A stretch of DNA of 64,000 bases from Clostridiales bacterium UBA7285 (GCA_002472145.1 DKRJ01000008.1:31932-95931); one strand, 5' to 3'. Shown: positions 7,561-16,347, numbered from the stretch's first letter. The notes: generated by a model from the sequence alone, not told the origin. A program made the numbers and translations.

Positions 7561-8886
7561 ATGCTTAAAGTAGCGAAGTTCGGCGGTTCGTCGATGGCGG
7601 ACGCCGGGCAGTACAGAAAAGTGAAGGATATCATCCTTTCCGATCCGAGCCGCAGGGTAGTCGTCGTTTCGGCGGCGGGCAAGAGAAACAAGGACGATCA
7701 TAAAATAACCGATCTCCTTTATCTCTGCTATTCACACGTAAAATACGGCGTGGATCCGTCCGAGATCTTCGACATGATAGCCGAAAGATACAGGGGGATA
7801 TGCAGCGAACTCGGCCTGAGTTTTGATATCGAGAAAGAACTTTCGGAGCTTCGCTCTTCTCTGAAAAAAGGCGTGGAACTGGACTGGCTCGTCTCCCGCG
7901 GCGAATATTTCTCCGCGAAAATGCTCGCCGACTACATCGGGTATGATTTTGTCGACAGCACGGAATGGGTCAGATTCAGGCTCGACGGCACTCTCGACAA
8001 AGAAAGTTCCTACGCGTCGCTCCGCGCGATCGCCAGCCGGCTGAACGTAGTCGTGCCGGGATTCTACGGAGCTCTTCCTGACGGCAGGATCAGACTGATG
8101 TCGCGCGGGGGAAGCGATATCACGGGCGCACTGGCCGCGGCGGCGCTCTGCGCGGACGTTTACGAGAATTGGACGGACGTATCGGGAATACTCAGGGCGG
8201 ACCCGAGGATAGTGCCCGATCCGGAAACCATCAGGCACCTCACGTACCCGGAGCTGCGCGCTCTCTCTTACATGGGAGCCGACGTGCTGCACGAGGCGTC
8301 GATCACCCCGGTGCGGGAAAAGCGCATACCGCTAAAAATACTCAACACGAATGATCCTTCTGACGAGGGGACCGTGATAATGGAAAAGTTCGAGGAGAAC
8401 ATCGGCGACAGGAATCTTCTCACCGGGATAGCCGGACGCCGCGATTTCACGCTCGTCACGATCAAGATAAGCGGCATGTCGGGAAGGCCGGGCGTTTTCT
8501 GCGAACTGCTCGAGCCGTTCGCGGAAGCCGGGATAAACGTGGAGCACGTGACCACCGGCATAGATTCGGTGTCGTTCGCGATCTCGTCCGATATCAACCG
8601 TACGTCGTTTTACGGCATCCTGGGAGAGATAGAAAATAACCTCGAGCCTGACGGCATAGAGGTGAACGAGGGGATATCTCTCGTCGCCGCGGTCGGCAGA
8701 AGGATGTGTTTTGTTCCCGGCTCGTCAGGGGCTTTGTTCGACGCACTCGGCAAAAACGGGATAAACGTGAGGCTCATCACGCAGGAGCCGGAGGAAGTTT
8801 GTATCATCGTAGGTGTGAACAATGAGGACTTTGACAGGTGCGTGCGGGTCATCTACGACTCGCTCGTAAGGAAAATCGTCAAATAA
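7561..8886 (+). CDS. lysC: Aspartokinase
   Basis: This enzyme phosphorylates aspartate, the first step to lysine, threonine and methionine. The kinase domain starts with KFGGSSMAD at residues 5-13. The central motif 'LMSRGGSDITGALAAAAL' and 'ENWTDVSGILRADPR' bind aspartate and ATP. Two ACT domains follow after about residue 300 ('ISGMSGRPGVFCELLEPFAEAGINVEHV' and 'VPGSSGALFDALGKNGINVRLITQ'). At 441 residues it is a stand-alone monofunctional enzyme. Feedback control by lysine or threonine through the ACT pair is expected from the family. An AAAGGGG ribosome site precedes the ATG. Placed between hom and asd, it supplies the operon's shared precursor. Confidence 0.95.
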   Translation: MLKVAKFGGSSMADAGQYRKVKDIILSDPSRRVVVVSAAGKRNKDDHKITDLLYLCYSHVKYGVDPSEIFDMIAERYRGICSELGLSFDIEKELSELRSSLKKGVELDWLVSRGEYFSAKMLADYIGYDFVDSTEWVRFRLDGTLDKESSYASLRAIASRLNVVVPGFYGALPDGRIRLMSRGGSDITGALAAAALCADVYENWTDVSGILRADPRIVPDPETIRHLTYPELRALSYMGADVLHEASITPVREKRIPLKILNTNDPSDEGTVIMEKFEENIGDRNLLTGIAGRRDFTLVTIKISGMSGRPGVFCELLEPFAEAGINVEHVTTGIDSVSFAISSDINRTSFYGILGEIENNLEPDGIEVNEGISLVAAVGRRMCFVPGSSGALFDALGKNGINVRLITQEPEEVCIIVGVNNEDFDRCVRVIYDSLVRKIVK

Positions 8887-8901
8887 AGGGGTAATGGTGA
8901 A

Positions 8902-9933
8902 ATGAACGGAAACAGCGTAAATAACGGTTCTAACGGATACAAGGTAGGCATCCTCGGGGCAACCGGGATGGTTGGCCGCGAGATGTGCAGGATCCTCCGC
9001 GAGAGGAATTTCCCGGTGTCTGAACTCCGCCTGTTCGCGAGCGGACGAAGCGCCGGAACAGAGTTGGATCTCGGCGGTATGAAAGCAACTGTCAGGGAAA
9101 CGACGGAAAACTCGTTCGACGGGCTCGACATCGTACTCGGCGCCGCGGAAAACGACGTCGCCAAACGTTTCGCCCCGGCGATACGCAGATCAGGTGCCGT
9201 ATTTATCGATAATTCAAGCGCATTCAGACTCGACCCGGACGTACCTCTCGTCGTGCCGGAGATAAATCCGGAGGACGTGAAACTCCAGAAAGGGATCATA
9301 GCCAATCCTAACTGCACGACGATCATTTCCTGCACGGCAGTGAACGCCCTGAATTCGGTGAGCCAGATAACGTCGATGATAGCGTCCTCGTATCAGGCCG
9401 TTTCCGGCGCCGGCGCGGGCGGCCCGGTCGAGCTCATGGAAGAGGTAAAAGCAGGCCTCGAGGGCAGGACCGTGAAGCCCGAGGTATTTAAAAAGCAGAT
9501 AGCGTATAACGTGATAGCGCAGATAGGCGGCGAGCAGTACGAGGGATATACTTCCGAGGAGATGAAGCTGCAGAACGAGGGACGGAAGATCATGCACCTC
9601 CCGGATCTGAAGGTCAGCTGCACGTGTGTGCGCGTGCCGGTCGTACGCAGCCACAGCGTATCGATAGAACTGAGAACAAAAGAAAAGATCACCGTCGAAA
9701 AGGCGCGCGAGGTGATTGCGTCTGCACCCGGCGTTAAACTCGTCGACGATCTGGCGAACGACATCTGCCCGACGCCGCTTGACACGAGCAACCAGGATCT
9801 CGTGTACGTAGGGAGGATCCGCCGGGACCTCGTATATGACGACGGACTGTGCATCTGGTGCTGCGGCGATCAGGTCCGCAAGGGAGCCGCTACGAACGCC
9901 GTCCAGATCGCGGAGATACTGATCGGGAGATAA
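8902..9933 (+). CDS. asd: Aspartate-semialdehyde dehydrogenase
   Basis: This enzyme reduces aspartyl phosphate to aspartate semialdehyde with NADPH. The Rossmann loop GILGATGMVGREM is near residue 16 and the catalytic cysteine is Cys138 in ANPNCTT. The substrate-binding 'QAVSGAGAGGPVEL' and late 'RSHSVSIEL' histidine motif are present. Length (343 residues) is typical. It has a short extra N terminus rich in Asn/Ser (MNGNSVNNGSNG). It is the last gene of the hom-lysC-asd operon and is followed by a repeated hairpin region that probably ends transcription. Confidence 0.95.
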   Translation: MNGNSVNNGSNGYKVGILGATGMVGREMCRILRERNFPVSELRLFASGRSAGTELDLGGMKATVRETTENSFDGLDIVLGAAENDVAKRFAPAIRRSGAVFIDNSSAFRLDPDVPLVVPEINPEDVKLQKGIIANPNCTTIISCTAVNALNSVSQITSMIASSYQAVSGAGAGGPVELMEEVKAGLEGRTVKPEVFKKQIAYNVIAQIGGEQYEGYTSEEMKLQNEGRKIMHLPDLKVSCTCVRVPVVRSHSVSIELRTKEKITVEKAREVIASAPGVKLVDDLANDICPTPLDTSNQDLVYVGRIRRDLVYDDGLCIWCCGDQVRKGAATNAVQIAEILIGR

Positions 9934-9947
9934 AAGAAATATAAAAG

Positions 9948-10037
9948 CGCGGCGCAGGCCGGGCCCGGGAGACGGTCCGATCGACGCCGCGTTTCTGTTT
10001 CTATCAGCGCGGCGTTTCTGGCTCTTTCGACGCCGCG
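9948..10037 (+). terminator. Cascade of alternating hairpin arms after asd
   Basis: Arms CGCGGCG and CGCCGCG alternate at 9948, 9985, 10008 and 10031, so neighbouring arms can pair in several mutually exclusive ways. The arms from 9985 onward are each followed by TTTCT, giving up to three alternative weak intrinsic terminators in the forward direction. A decayed fifth arm (CGTCGCG) follows. Confidence 0.6.
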
Positions 10038-10073
10038 TTTCTGTTTCGATCAGCGTCGCGTTTCTAACTCTGC
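9982..10073. repeat. 46-bp direct repeat, two imperfect copies
   Basis: The unit CGACGCCGCGTTTCTGTTTC and its following sequence appear twice in tandem with few differences. The second copy extends into the 3' end of the convergent flavodiiron gene, where it encodes the last residues and the stop. Confidence 0.8.
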
Positions 10074-11281
10074 TGCATCGAGTCTTTGATCGAATCGGCA
10101 AGCGAGTCGAGTTCTTCTTCTTTGTCGCCGCCGAGATGCGAAGCCACGGACAGGCGTTCGTTCAGGACGGTTATCTGTTTCATCTCTTCATCCAGGAACT
10201 TATACATCAGATCGCCCGACGTGATCGCCCACGATCCGTTTTCGATGAGCGCGAACGTGCGGTTCTGCACGTTCAGAGCCTTCATGTCCTCGAGGAAATC
10301 AAGCATAGGCGGAAATATCCCGAGATTATACGTCACGGACGCCAGTACGACGTGGCTGTATTTGAATACGTCCGAGATCAGATACGAGACGTGCGTGCTC
10401 GAAACGTCGCGGACCTGGACGTTTGTCACGCCCTTCTGCACGAGTTTGGAAGCGAGCGCCTGCGCGGCCTGCTCGGTGTTGCCGTACATGGACGCGTAAA
10501 CGATCAGGACGCCTTTTTCCTCCGGCTCGTACGTCGCCCAGTGCGTGTATTTGTCGAGGAGATAGCCGAAGTCGTTTCTCCAGACGAGTCCGTGGAGCGG
10601 GCAGATGTATTTGATGTCTCCGAGGTGAGGCTCGGCCTTCTTCAGAAGTTTTCTGATGTGAGGACCGTATTTGCCGACGATGTTCGTAAGGTAGCGCCTG
10701 TTGGATTCGATCCAGTCGTGGTCGTAATCGACTTCGTCATTGAAGAGTTTGCCGTCGAGCGCTTTGAACGATCCGAATGCGTCCGCGGAGAACAGGACGC
10801 CGTTTGTCACGTCGAACGTGACCATAGGCTCAGGCCAGTGGACCATCGGAGCGGTGAGGAAAGCTACCGTGTGATCGCCGAAACTCATCGTGTCGCCGTC
10901 TCCGACCGTCACTGTTTCGTGGCCTTCGGCGCTGAATCCGAACTGCTTCATTATCATGAAACCCTTTTCGGTGCTGACGACTTTTGCCTTAGGATAGTGA
11001 TCGAGCACGACCTGAAGCGACGCCGCATGGTCAGGCTCCCAATGATCGACCACGACCACGTCCAGGTCTCTGCCGGCGAGCAAGTGCTCCAGATTCTCCA
11101 TCATCTGACGGCACGCGTCCCAGTCGACCGTGTCAAACAGGACCGTCTGCTTGTCGAGCAGCACGTATGCGTTATAGCTGACTCCTTCCGGAATAGGGTG
11201 GATGTTCTCGAACAAAGCGAGCCTGTGGTCGTTTGCGCCGATCCAGTAAAGACCGTCTGTTATTTCCCGTACGTTATACAT
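10064..11281 (-). CDS. Flavodiiron protein (FprA-type oxygen or NO reductase)
   Basis: An N-terminal metallo-beta-lactamase-fold domain holds the diiron ligands: His80, Glu82, Asp84 and His85 in HWEPDH, His148, Asp167 (SADAFG) and His230 (CPLHG). A C-terminal flavodoxin domain starts near residue 256, with the FMN loop ASMYGNTE at 263-270. Such enzymes reduce O2 to water, or NO to N2O, in the cytosol of anaerobes and normally take electrons from rubredoxin. It has no rubredoxin domain of its own; the gene immediately upstream on the same strand ends in one. AGGAGG lies seven bases before the ATG. Whether O2 or NO is preferred cannot be told from the sequence. Confidence 0.94.
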   Translation of the reverse strand: MYNVREITDGLYWIGANDHRLALFENIHPIPEGVSYNAYVLLDKQTVLFDTVDWDACRQMMENLEHLLAGRDLDVVVVDHWEPDHAASLQVVLDHYPKAKVVSTEKGFMIMKQFGFSAEGHETVTVGDGDTMSFGDHTVAFLTAPMVHWPEPMVTFDVTNGVLFSADAFGSFKALDGKLFNDEVDYDHDWIESNRRYLTNIVGKYGPHIRKLLKKAEPHLGDIKYICPLHGLVWRNDFGYLLDKYTHWATYEPEEKGVLIVYASMYGNTEQAAQALASKLVQKGVTNVQVRDVSSTHVSYLISDVFKYSHVVLASVTYNLGIFPPMLDFLEDMKALNVQNRTFALIENGSWAITSGDLMYKFLDEEMKQITVLNERLSVASHLGGDKEEELDSLADSIKDSMQQS

Positions 11282-11351
11282 TTAATGCCTCCTGTTCTGC
11301 ATATGATTCGAAGTTTGAACGTTTATCGCGTATATCGCTGACCGGCGCGCC

Positions 11352-13259
11352 TCACGCTTCCTCGAAGTTCGTCTTCGGTTCGGCGCAGTTAGGGCATACC
11401 CAGTCTTCAGGCAGATTCTCGAAGAGCGTACCCGGAGCGACGTCCGCGGAAGGATCTCCGATCATCGGGTCATATTCGTATCCGCAGCCGTCGCAGACCA
11501 TGATCTTATACGGCGGTCTCTCTTTCTTCGGTGTGGCGCGTCTTACCTTCTTCATAGGCGGGGCAGGCTTCTTTTCGCCTGTGCCGAGCGCTTCGGTGAG
11601 GACAGGGAGTATCTCGTTCAGATCTCCGACGATGCCGTAATCGCAGTTCTTGAAAATCGGCGCGTTCGCGTTTTTGTTGATCGCGACTATCGTTCCGGCG
11701 TCTATGATGCCCTTCAGATGCTGGATGGCGCCTGAGATGCCGCACGCGATGTAGAGATTGCCGCGGAACTTCTGGCCGGACATGCCGACGTAGCGCTCGA
11801 TCGGGACGTACTGCAGAGTCTCTGCAACAGGCCTCGATGAACCGATGGCCGCTCCAGCGGCGTGCGCGAGGTCCTCGATAAGTTTCATGTTCTCTTTGCT
11901 GCCGATCCCTTTGCCGGCGGAGACTACGCGCTCAGCCTGAGTGATCGGAGTGTCGGCCGGGATGCCGACGGTGAAGTCGTATCCGTCCGACTTCAGAGCG
12001 GCGACGAGTTCGTCGACCTTTTCCTTTGCCGTTCCGGACTTGTAGATGATCTTTTTGCGCGGACCGGTGATGTTCTTTCTGGCCTGTCCGGTGAACGCCG
12101 CGACCGTCTGCTTAGGCGGTTTGCCGAGGAGAGCAGAGGATACCACGACGCGCATGATCTCGTTGGTGCCCTCGTAGATCTGGGTGATCTTAGCATCGCG
12201 GTACATGCGCTCTACGTCCATGCCCTTCAGGTAGCCGTTGCCGCCGAAGATCTGGATCGCTTCCTGTGTGGTTTTCACAGCCGTGTCAGAAGCGAAAGCC
12301 TTTGCCATTGCGGCTTCTGCACTGTAAGGCTCGTGTGCTTCCTTAAGTTCGGCCGCGCTGTAGACGAGCATTCTCGCGGCGCGGATCTGTATGGCCATGT
12401 CGGCGATCTTGAACGATATCACCTGCTGGAAGGCGACCGGTTTCCCGAACTGTTCTCTGTCCAGCGCGTATTCTTTGCAGCTCTCGAAAGCTCCCTGCGC
12501 GATGCCGAGCGCCTGCGAAGCGATCCCGATGCGTCCGCCATCGAGGGTGGCCATCGCGATCTTGAAGCCCTGCCCTTCTGAGCCGAGCAGGTTTTCCTTA
12601 GGGACCTTCACGTCCTCAAAGAGAAGCTGCGAAGTGGCGGAAGACCTGATCCCCAGCTTATCGTAATGGTCTCCGATCGTGAAACCCTTCATGCCTTTTT
12701 CGACTATGAAGGCGCTTATCCCCTTTGTTCCGATTCCCGGAGTTGTCACGGCAAATATGATATATGTGTCGGCTTCGCCACCGTTCGTGATGAATATCTT
12801 TTCGCCGTTTAGAACGTAGTGGTCTCCTTCGAGGACAGCCGTCGTCTCCGTGCCGCCCGCGTCAGATCCGGCGTTAGGCTCGGTCAGGCCGAAGGCGCCG
12901 ATCTTTTCGCCTTTGGCGAGAGGGACGAGATATTTCATTTTCTGCTCTTCGGTCCCATAAGCATAGATTGGCCAGCTGCCGAGCGAGGTGTGCGCGGATA
13001 CGATCACGCCCGTGCCTCCGTCGACGCGCGAGAGTTCTTCCACGACGATGGCGTAGCTCAGCACGTCCAGGCCTGCGCCGCCGTATTTCTTAGGGTAGGG
13101 GATCCCGAGCCAGCCGCGCCTGCCGATCTTTTCGATCACTTCACGCGGGAACTTGTTTTCACGATCCCACTGGAAAGCGTAAGGCTTTACTTCTTTTTCC
13201 GCGAACTCGCGGACTTCCGCTCTTAGTTTTTCCTGTGCTTCGGTGCATGTAAAAAGCAT
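11352..13259 (-). CDS. Acyl-CoA dehydrogenase fused to ETF-alpha FAD domain and rubredoxin
   Basis: Three modules are joined in 635 residues. Residues 1-380 are an acyl-CoA dehydrogenase with FAD motifs ('GLTEPNAGSD', 'FITNGGEAD') and the catalytic base Glu363 in IYEGTNE. Residues about 438-560 are the FAD-binding C-terminal domain of electron-transfer flavoprotein alpha ('VSAGKGIGS', 'YIACGISGAIQHLKGI', 'INKNANAPIF', 'YGIVGDLNEILP'). Residues about 584-635 are a rubredoxin with Cys589, 592, 622 and 625. The ETF N-terminal half and the beta subunit are absent. Electrons could pass from acyl-CoA through two flavins to the rubredoxin iron, and then to the flavodiiron protein encoded 70 bases downstream (inference). 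The C-terminal fusion is not a frame artefact: the frame is continuous. Confidence 0.93.
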   Translation of the reverse strand: MLFTCTEAQEKLRAEVREFAEKEVKPYAFQWDRENKFPREVIEKIGRRGWLGIPYPKKYGGAGLDVLSYAIVVEELSRVDGGTGVIVSAHTSLGSWPIYAYGTEEQKMKYLVPLAKGEKIGAFGLTEPNAGSDAGGTETTAVLEGDHYVLNGEKIFITNGGEADTYIIFAVTTPGIGTKGISAFIVEKGMKGFTIGDHYDKLGIRSSATSQLLFEDVKVPKENLLGSEGQGFKIAMATLDGGRIGIASQALGIAQGAFESCKEYALDREQFGKPVAFQQVISFKIADMAIQIRAARMLVYSAAELKEAHEPYSAEAAMAKAFASDTAVKTTQEAIQIFGGNGYLKGMDVERMYRDAKITQIYEGTNEIMRVVVSSALLGKPPKQTVAAFTGQARKNITGPRKKIIYKSGTAKEKVDELVAALKSDGYDFTVGIPADTPITQAERVVSAGKGIGSKENMKLIEDLAHAAGAAIGSSRPVAETLQYVPIERYVGMSGQKFRGNLYIACGISGAIQHLKGIIDAGTIVAINKNANAPIFKNCDYGIVGDLNEILPVLTEALGTGEKKPAPPMKKVRRATPKKERPPYKIMVCDGCGYEYDPMIGDPSADVAPGTLFENLPEDWVCPNCAEPKTNFEEA

Positions 13260-13360
13260 AAAAACCTCCTTGTGCCGTTTGATATCGAGTGCCCGCGGGC
13301 TGCCGCGGACGATGATGGCGTTAAAGTGGACTAAAGTTGATACTTTCTATCCATATTTTC

Positions 13361-13375
13361 ATAACAGTATGTTAT
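13361..13375. promoter_or_regulatory. Perfect inverted repeat overlapping the -10 box (candidate operator)
   Basis: ATAACA-GTA-TGTTAT is a perfect 6+3+6 palindrome that covers the -10 element of the dehydrogenase-fusion promoter. This is the position expected of a repressor site. The regulator is unknown and not obviously encoded next to it. Confidence 0.55.
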
Positions 13376-13397
13376 GCTTTTGGACAGTAATTGTCAA
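13369..13397 (-). promoter_or_regulatory. Promoter of the acyl-CoA dehydrogenase fusion / flavodiiron operon
   Basis: On the minus strand a consensus TTGACA is separated by 17 bases from TAACAT. Transcription would start about 100 bases upstream of the fusion gene. The rest of the 430-base stretch between this gene and cstA holds the cstA terminator and no credible gene. Confidence 0.65.
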
Positions 13398-13573
13398 TTT
13401 AATTGTCGCTGAATTCGTGAAATATGACAAAACAGGAGGATCCGACGAGACCAAATTAAGAGTTTGTAATAACGGCATTATCAAAGACGGCGCCGAGGCT
13501 GCAGGCCGGCACGGATACGCAGGCGCTCTAAGTCAGAAGAGACAGCGGATATGCGGGTGCCCAGGCAGAAGAG

Positions 13574-13613
13574 GAAAAAGAAAGCGGTGTGCCAGGAGAG
13601 AGGACACGCCGCA
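13574..13613 (-). terminator. Intrinsic terminator downstream of cstA
   Basis: On the minus strand GCGGCGTGTCC pairs with GGCACACCGC across an eight-base loop, followed by TTTCTTTTT. It lies about 80 bases past the cstA stop. A short frame covering this area on the other strand is a by-product. Confidence 0.7.
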
Positions 13614-13692
13614 AATGTGAAGTGATTTGTATTTTGTTGGGTCAATTATAGTATGCTTAAGAGAATTGTCTTAAACCACATAATCAAGTTGA

Positions 13693-15435
13693 TCAGTTCC
13701 CTGCCTCCGCGTTCGCTTTCTTTGCTTTGGCCTGCGCGGACAGCGTCTTGAAAGAGGTGACCGCGAGTACTACCGCCAGAGCTACGAGGATGATAGCGAG
13801 AACGGCCTGTACGTATGACCATCCGTCGACCGGATTGGAGAGTTTGGCCGTGATCGTCTGGATCAGCGAGCAGATCGTCACGCAGAGCATGAAGACCATA
13901 GGGACGTAGAACATCTTGTTGTTGCGTCCGATCTTTCCGAGCCATGCGCAGACTGCGAGGAGTCCGAGCGCGGCAAGGAGTTGGTTTGATGCTCCGAAGA
14001 GCGGCCATATCTTCGTGTAGCCGGTCATGCCCAGAGCGATGCCCAGGACTACGGTGATGAGGGTCGCGACGAACGGATTGCAGAGGACTTTCTTCCAGCC
14101 TTTTGCGTCTTTCACGGTCTCACCCTCGTCGAGCCAGAATTCCTGGAACATGTAGCGGGCGAGTCTGGTCGCCGTATCGAGCGACGTGAGGCAGAATACG
14201 GAGACTGCCAGGACGAGCATCTGATACATCACGTTCTGGACCTTTTCGCTTGAGAAGGTGCCGAGCATGCTCGAGATGCCTGACGCGAACACTGCCGTCG
14301 GGGAAGCGAGCTCGGATTCTGTTTTGCCGACTCTGGCCCAGACGTATCCTACAGCGCAGAGGCTGATGACAGCGACAGCGCACTCGATGAGCATAGCGCC
14401 GTAGCCGATAGGCTTTGCGTCTTTTTCGTTATCTATCTGCTTTGCCGTCGTACCTGAGGAGACCAGCGAGTGGAATCCGGAGATAGCGCCGCACGCGATC
14501 GTTACGAACAGAGCAGGGAATACGGTGCCCGTTGTGAACAGTCCGTTGCCCTTGAATTCAGAAGCGCCCCACGCAGGGATGTCGAGATTGCCGTTGCCGG
14601 TGATCGTGGCTCCGATGATGCCGACTACAGATACGGCGATCATGAAGTAGAGCAGGAACGAACTGAGGTAGTCACGAGGCTGGAGCAGGATCCAGACCGG
14701 CGTGACCGACGCTACCAGAATGTAGGCTCCGAGCAGCCACATCCACGCTGAGTAAGACAGAGCGATAGGGTGGAAATTCAGTCCAATGAGGACGATCACC
14801 ACGATGCCGATAACACCGATGACCGTGGCAGGCCCTATGTTCATGTTCTTCCTGTAGACGAGGAAGCCGAAGAGGATAGCCAGCAGAATGAACAGCAGCG
14901 AAATCATTGCGGTGGACTCGTTAGCTTCAAGCGCCGCGCCTTCCAGCGCTTTGCCGGCCGCGTTCGTGGTACCGAACGTGCTTGCGACGATGGACGCAAA
15001 GGCGGCTACTACCAGAAGAAGCGTAACGAACGAGAAGACGATGAACAGCCTCTTCGCTTTGACGCCCATGGAGTCGGCGATGACTTCACCGATGGACTGG
15101 CCTTTATGACGGATCGATGCGAAAAGCGCGCCGAAGTCGTGCATTCCGCCGAAGAAAATGCCTCCGACCAGGATCCATAGAAGCACAGGGACCCATCCGA
15201 ATACGGCTGCCTGAATAGGCCCGTTGATAGGTCCCGCGCCGGCGATGGACGAGAAGTGGTGTCCCATGAGGACAGGAGCTTTAGCCGGTACGTAGTCGAC
15301 ACCGTCTTCCATGGTATGAGCAGGTGTCGGCCTCGATGGATCGATGCCCCACTGTTTTGCCAGCCACCCTCCGTAGAAGATGTAGCCCAGCACGAGGACA
15401 ACGATCGCAACAATTAAGATCAATGCTGCGTTCAT
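13693..15435 (-). CDS. cstA: CstA-family carbon starvation transporter
   Basis: This is a polytopic membrane protein of 580 residues (more than 15 hydrophobic segments), of the usual size for the shorter CstA/BtsT branch. Conserved features include 'GHHFSSIAGAGPINGPIQAA' near residue 58, the hydrophobic 'GGIFFGGMHDFGALFASIRHKG', and 'SGFHSLVSSGTTAKQI'. Relatives import pyruvate or peptides under nutrient limitation. The AAAGGGG site precedes the ATG. The gene is 38 bases downstream of a small cytosolic protein on the same strand and probably shares its promoter. No two-component system of the BtsSR/LytTS type lies nearby to set inducer specificity. Confidence 0.92.
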   Translation of the reverse strand: MNAALILIVAIVVLVLGYIFYGGWLAKQWGIDPSRPTPAHTMEDGVDYVPAKAPVLMGHHFSSIAGAGPINGPIQAAVFGWVPVLLWILVGGIFFGGMHDFGALFASIRHKGQSIGEVIADSMGVKAKRLFIVFSFVTLLLVVAAFASIVASTFGTTNAAGKALEGAALEANESTAMISLLFILLAILFGFLVYRKNMNIGPATVIGVIGIVVIVLIGLNFHPIALSYSAWMWLLGAYILVASVTPVWILLQPRDYLSSFLLYFMIAVSVVGIIGATITGNGNLDIPAWGASEFKGNGLFTTGTVFPALFVTIACGAISGFHSLVSSGTTAKQIDNEKDAKPIGYGAMLIECAVAVISLCAVGYVWARVGKTESELASPTAVFASGISSMLGTFSSEKVQNVMYQMLVLAVSVFCLTSLDTATRLARYMFQEFWLDEGETVKDAKGWKKVLCNPFVATLITVVLGIALGMTGYTKIWPLFGASNQLLAALGLLAVCAWLGKIGRNNKMFYVPMVFMLCVTICSLIQTITAKLSNPVDGWSYVQAVLAIILVALAVVLAVTSFKTLSAQAKAKKANAEAGN

Positions 15436-15473
15436 ATTATGAATACCCCTTTCATAATAATAAATAGAAATAA

Positions 15474-16076
15474 TTACCTTATGCCAACGGGCTCAGGCGT
15501 CGCGCCATATAGCTCGTTAAAGCCTTTTCTGCCGTGTTCGAGATCCTCGAACGTCTTCTCGAAACTCTTCCTGACCGCTCCGGCGGCTTTGTCGGTGTAG
15601 ACCTTTCCTCCCGCCAGATCGACGACTATGAGTCTGCCGCGCGAGAAACCTCTGATGCTGAACATGTAGCCGCGGTCAAATGAAAATTTCCTTATCGCCC
15701 TGACAGCGTCCGCGGTGACGCCGCGTCGGGCGAGGACGGCGAAGTTCAGGATGGAACTCATGTGGTCCTTTTCCGGATACTTCTTTCCGTGCCTCACAAG
15801 TTCGGGCTCCATGAAGTCCTCTATGACTGAGCGCGCCTTTTCGACCGTCTCCGGAGTGCATGTGTCCTCGATAGTGAAGAGGATGTGCTCGGTGCGCTTT
15901 GCCGTCCAGAGATTGGCCTTTCTCGACAGGACGTATTTCTCATCCTGCTCAGCGAAGAACCCGTAGGCGGGGAACGTACGTCCGGCTGCGCTGAACTCTT
16001 TGGTGATGTCGAAGTATGCCGCGTATTTCGCGATTATGTGGTCCAGATACGTCTGTGGATCTCTGATGTCGGCCAT
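15474..16076 (-). CDS. Conserved protein of unknown function, partner of cstA
   Basis: This is a soluble protein of about 200 residues starting MADIRDPQTYLDHIIAKYAAYFDI; no signal peptide or helix. Notable stretches are 'FAEQDEKYVLSRKANLWTAKRTEHILF' and 'FSIRGFSRGRLIVVDLAGGKVYTDKAAGAVR'. I do not recognise a catalytic motif. The frame is open further upstream, but a TTGAAA/TATCAT promoter overlaps that stretch, so the internal ATG is preferred; a GGAAAGGAG site lies rather far upstream. It is directly ahead of cstA and probably co-transcribed, which suggests a role linked to the transporter or its substrate. Confidence 0.6.
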   Translation of the reverse strand: MADIRDPQTYLDHIIAKYAAYFDITKEFSAAGRTFPAYGFFAEQDEKYVLSRKANLWTAKRTEHILFTIEDTCTPETVEKARSVIEDFMEPELVRHGKKYPEKDHMSSILNFAVLARRGVTADAVRAIRKFSFDRGYMFSIRGFSRGRLIVVDLAGGKVYTDKAAGAVRKSFEKTFEDLEHGRKGFNELYGATPEPVGIR

Positions 16077-16146
16077 GTCCTGACGCGCTTGTTTCTGCGC
16101 TTCTCCTTTCCTTAAGGCGATCGTGCCGCCGTTCTGTATACACGAT

Positions 16147-16175
16147 ATGATAATACCGGTAAAAACGGATTTCAA
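16147..16175 (-). promoter_or_regulatory. Promoter of the cstA operon
   Basis: Minus-strand TTGAAA and TATCAT are separated by 17 bases. The element covers the first codons of the longest possible upstream frame, which argues for the later ATG of the companion gene. The 316 bases between this gene and the next plus-strand gene otherwise hold only a second promoter and AT-rich sequence. Confidence 0.55.
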
Positions 16176-16338
16176 GAGTTTTTTGTTAGATTAACAACAA
16201 AAAAATTATAAAATATTTGTGCAGAATCACATATAATCATGCTGAAGGCGAATTTTACGGGCGTTTTCGCTGACAAAATTCGGATTTTCTGGGCCTCATA
16301 GTCAGAGCACATATTTTTCACTCGCGATGTCGCTGTTT

Positions 16339-16347
16339 TGGTACAAT
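16339..16347 (+). promoter_or_regulatory. Extended -10 promoter
   Basis: TGG-TACAAT lies about 45 bases before the start of the spermidine-synthase-like gene, without a recognisable -35 box. Confidence 0.45.

Noticed and set aside
13243..13620. Long plus-strand frame upstream of the dehydrogenase fusion
   Set aside because: It begins inside the fusion gene region, runs through the promoter and through a terminator of the opposite strand, and its sequence is low-complexity and arginine-rich without any recognisable motif.
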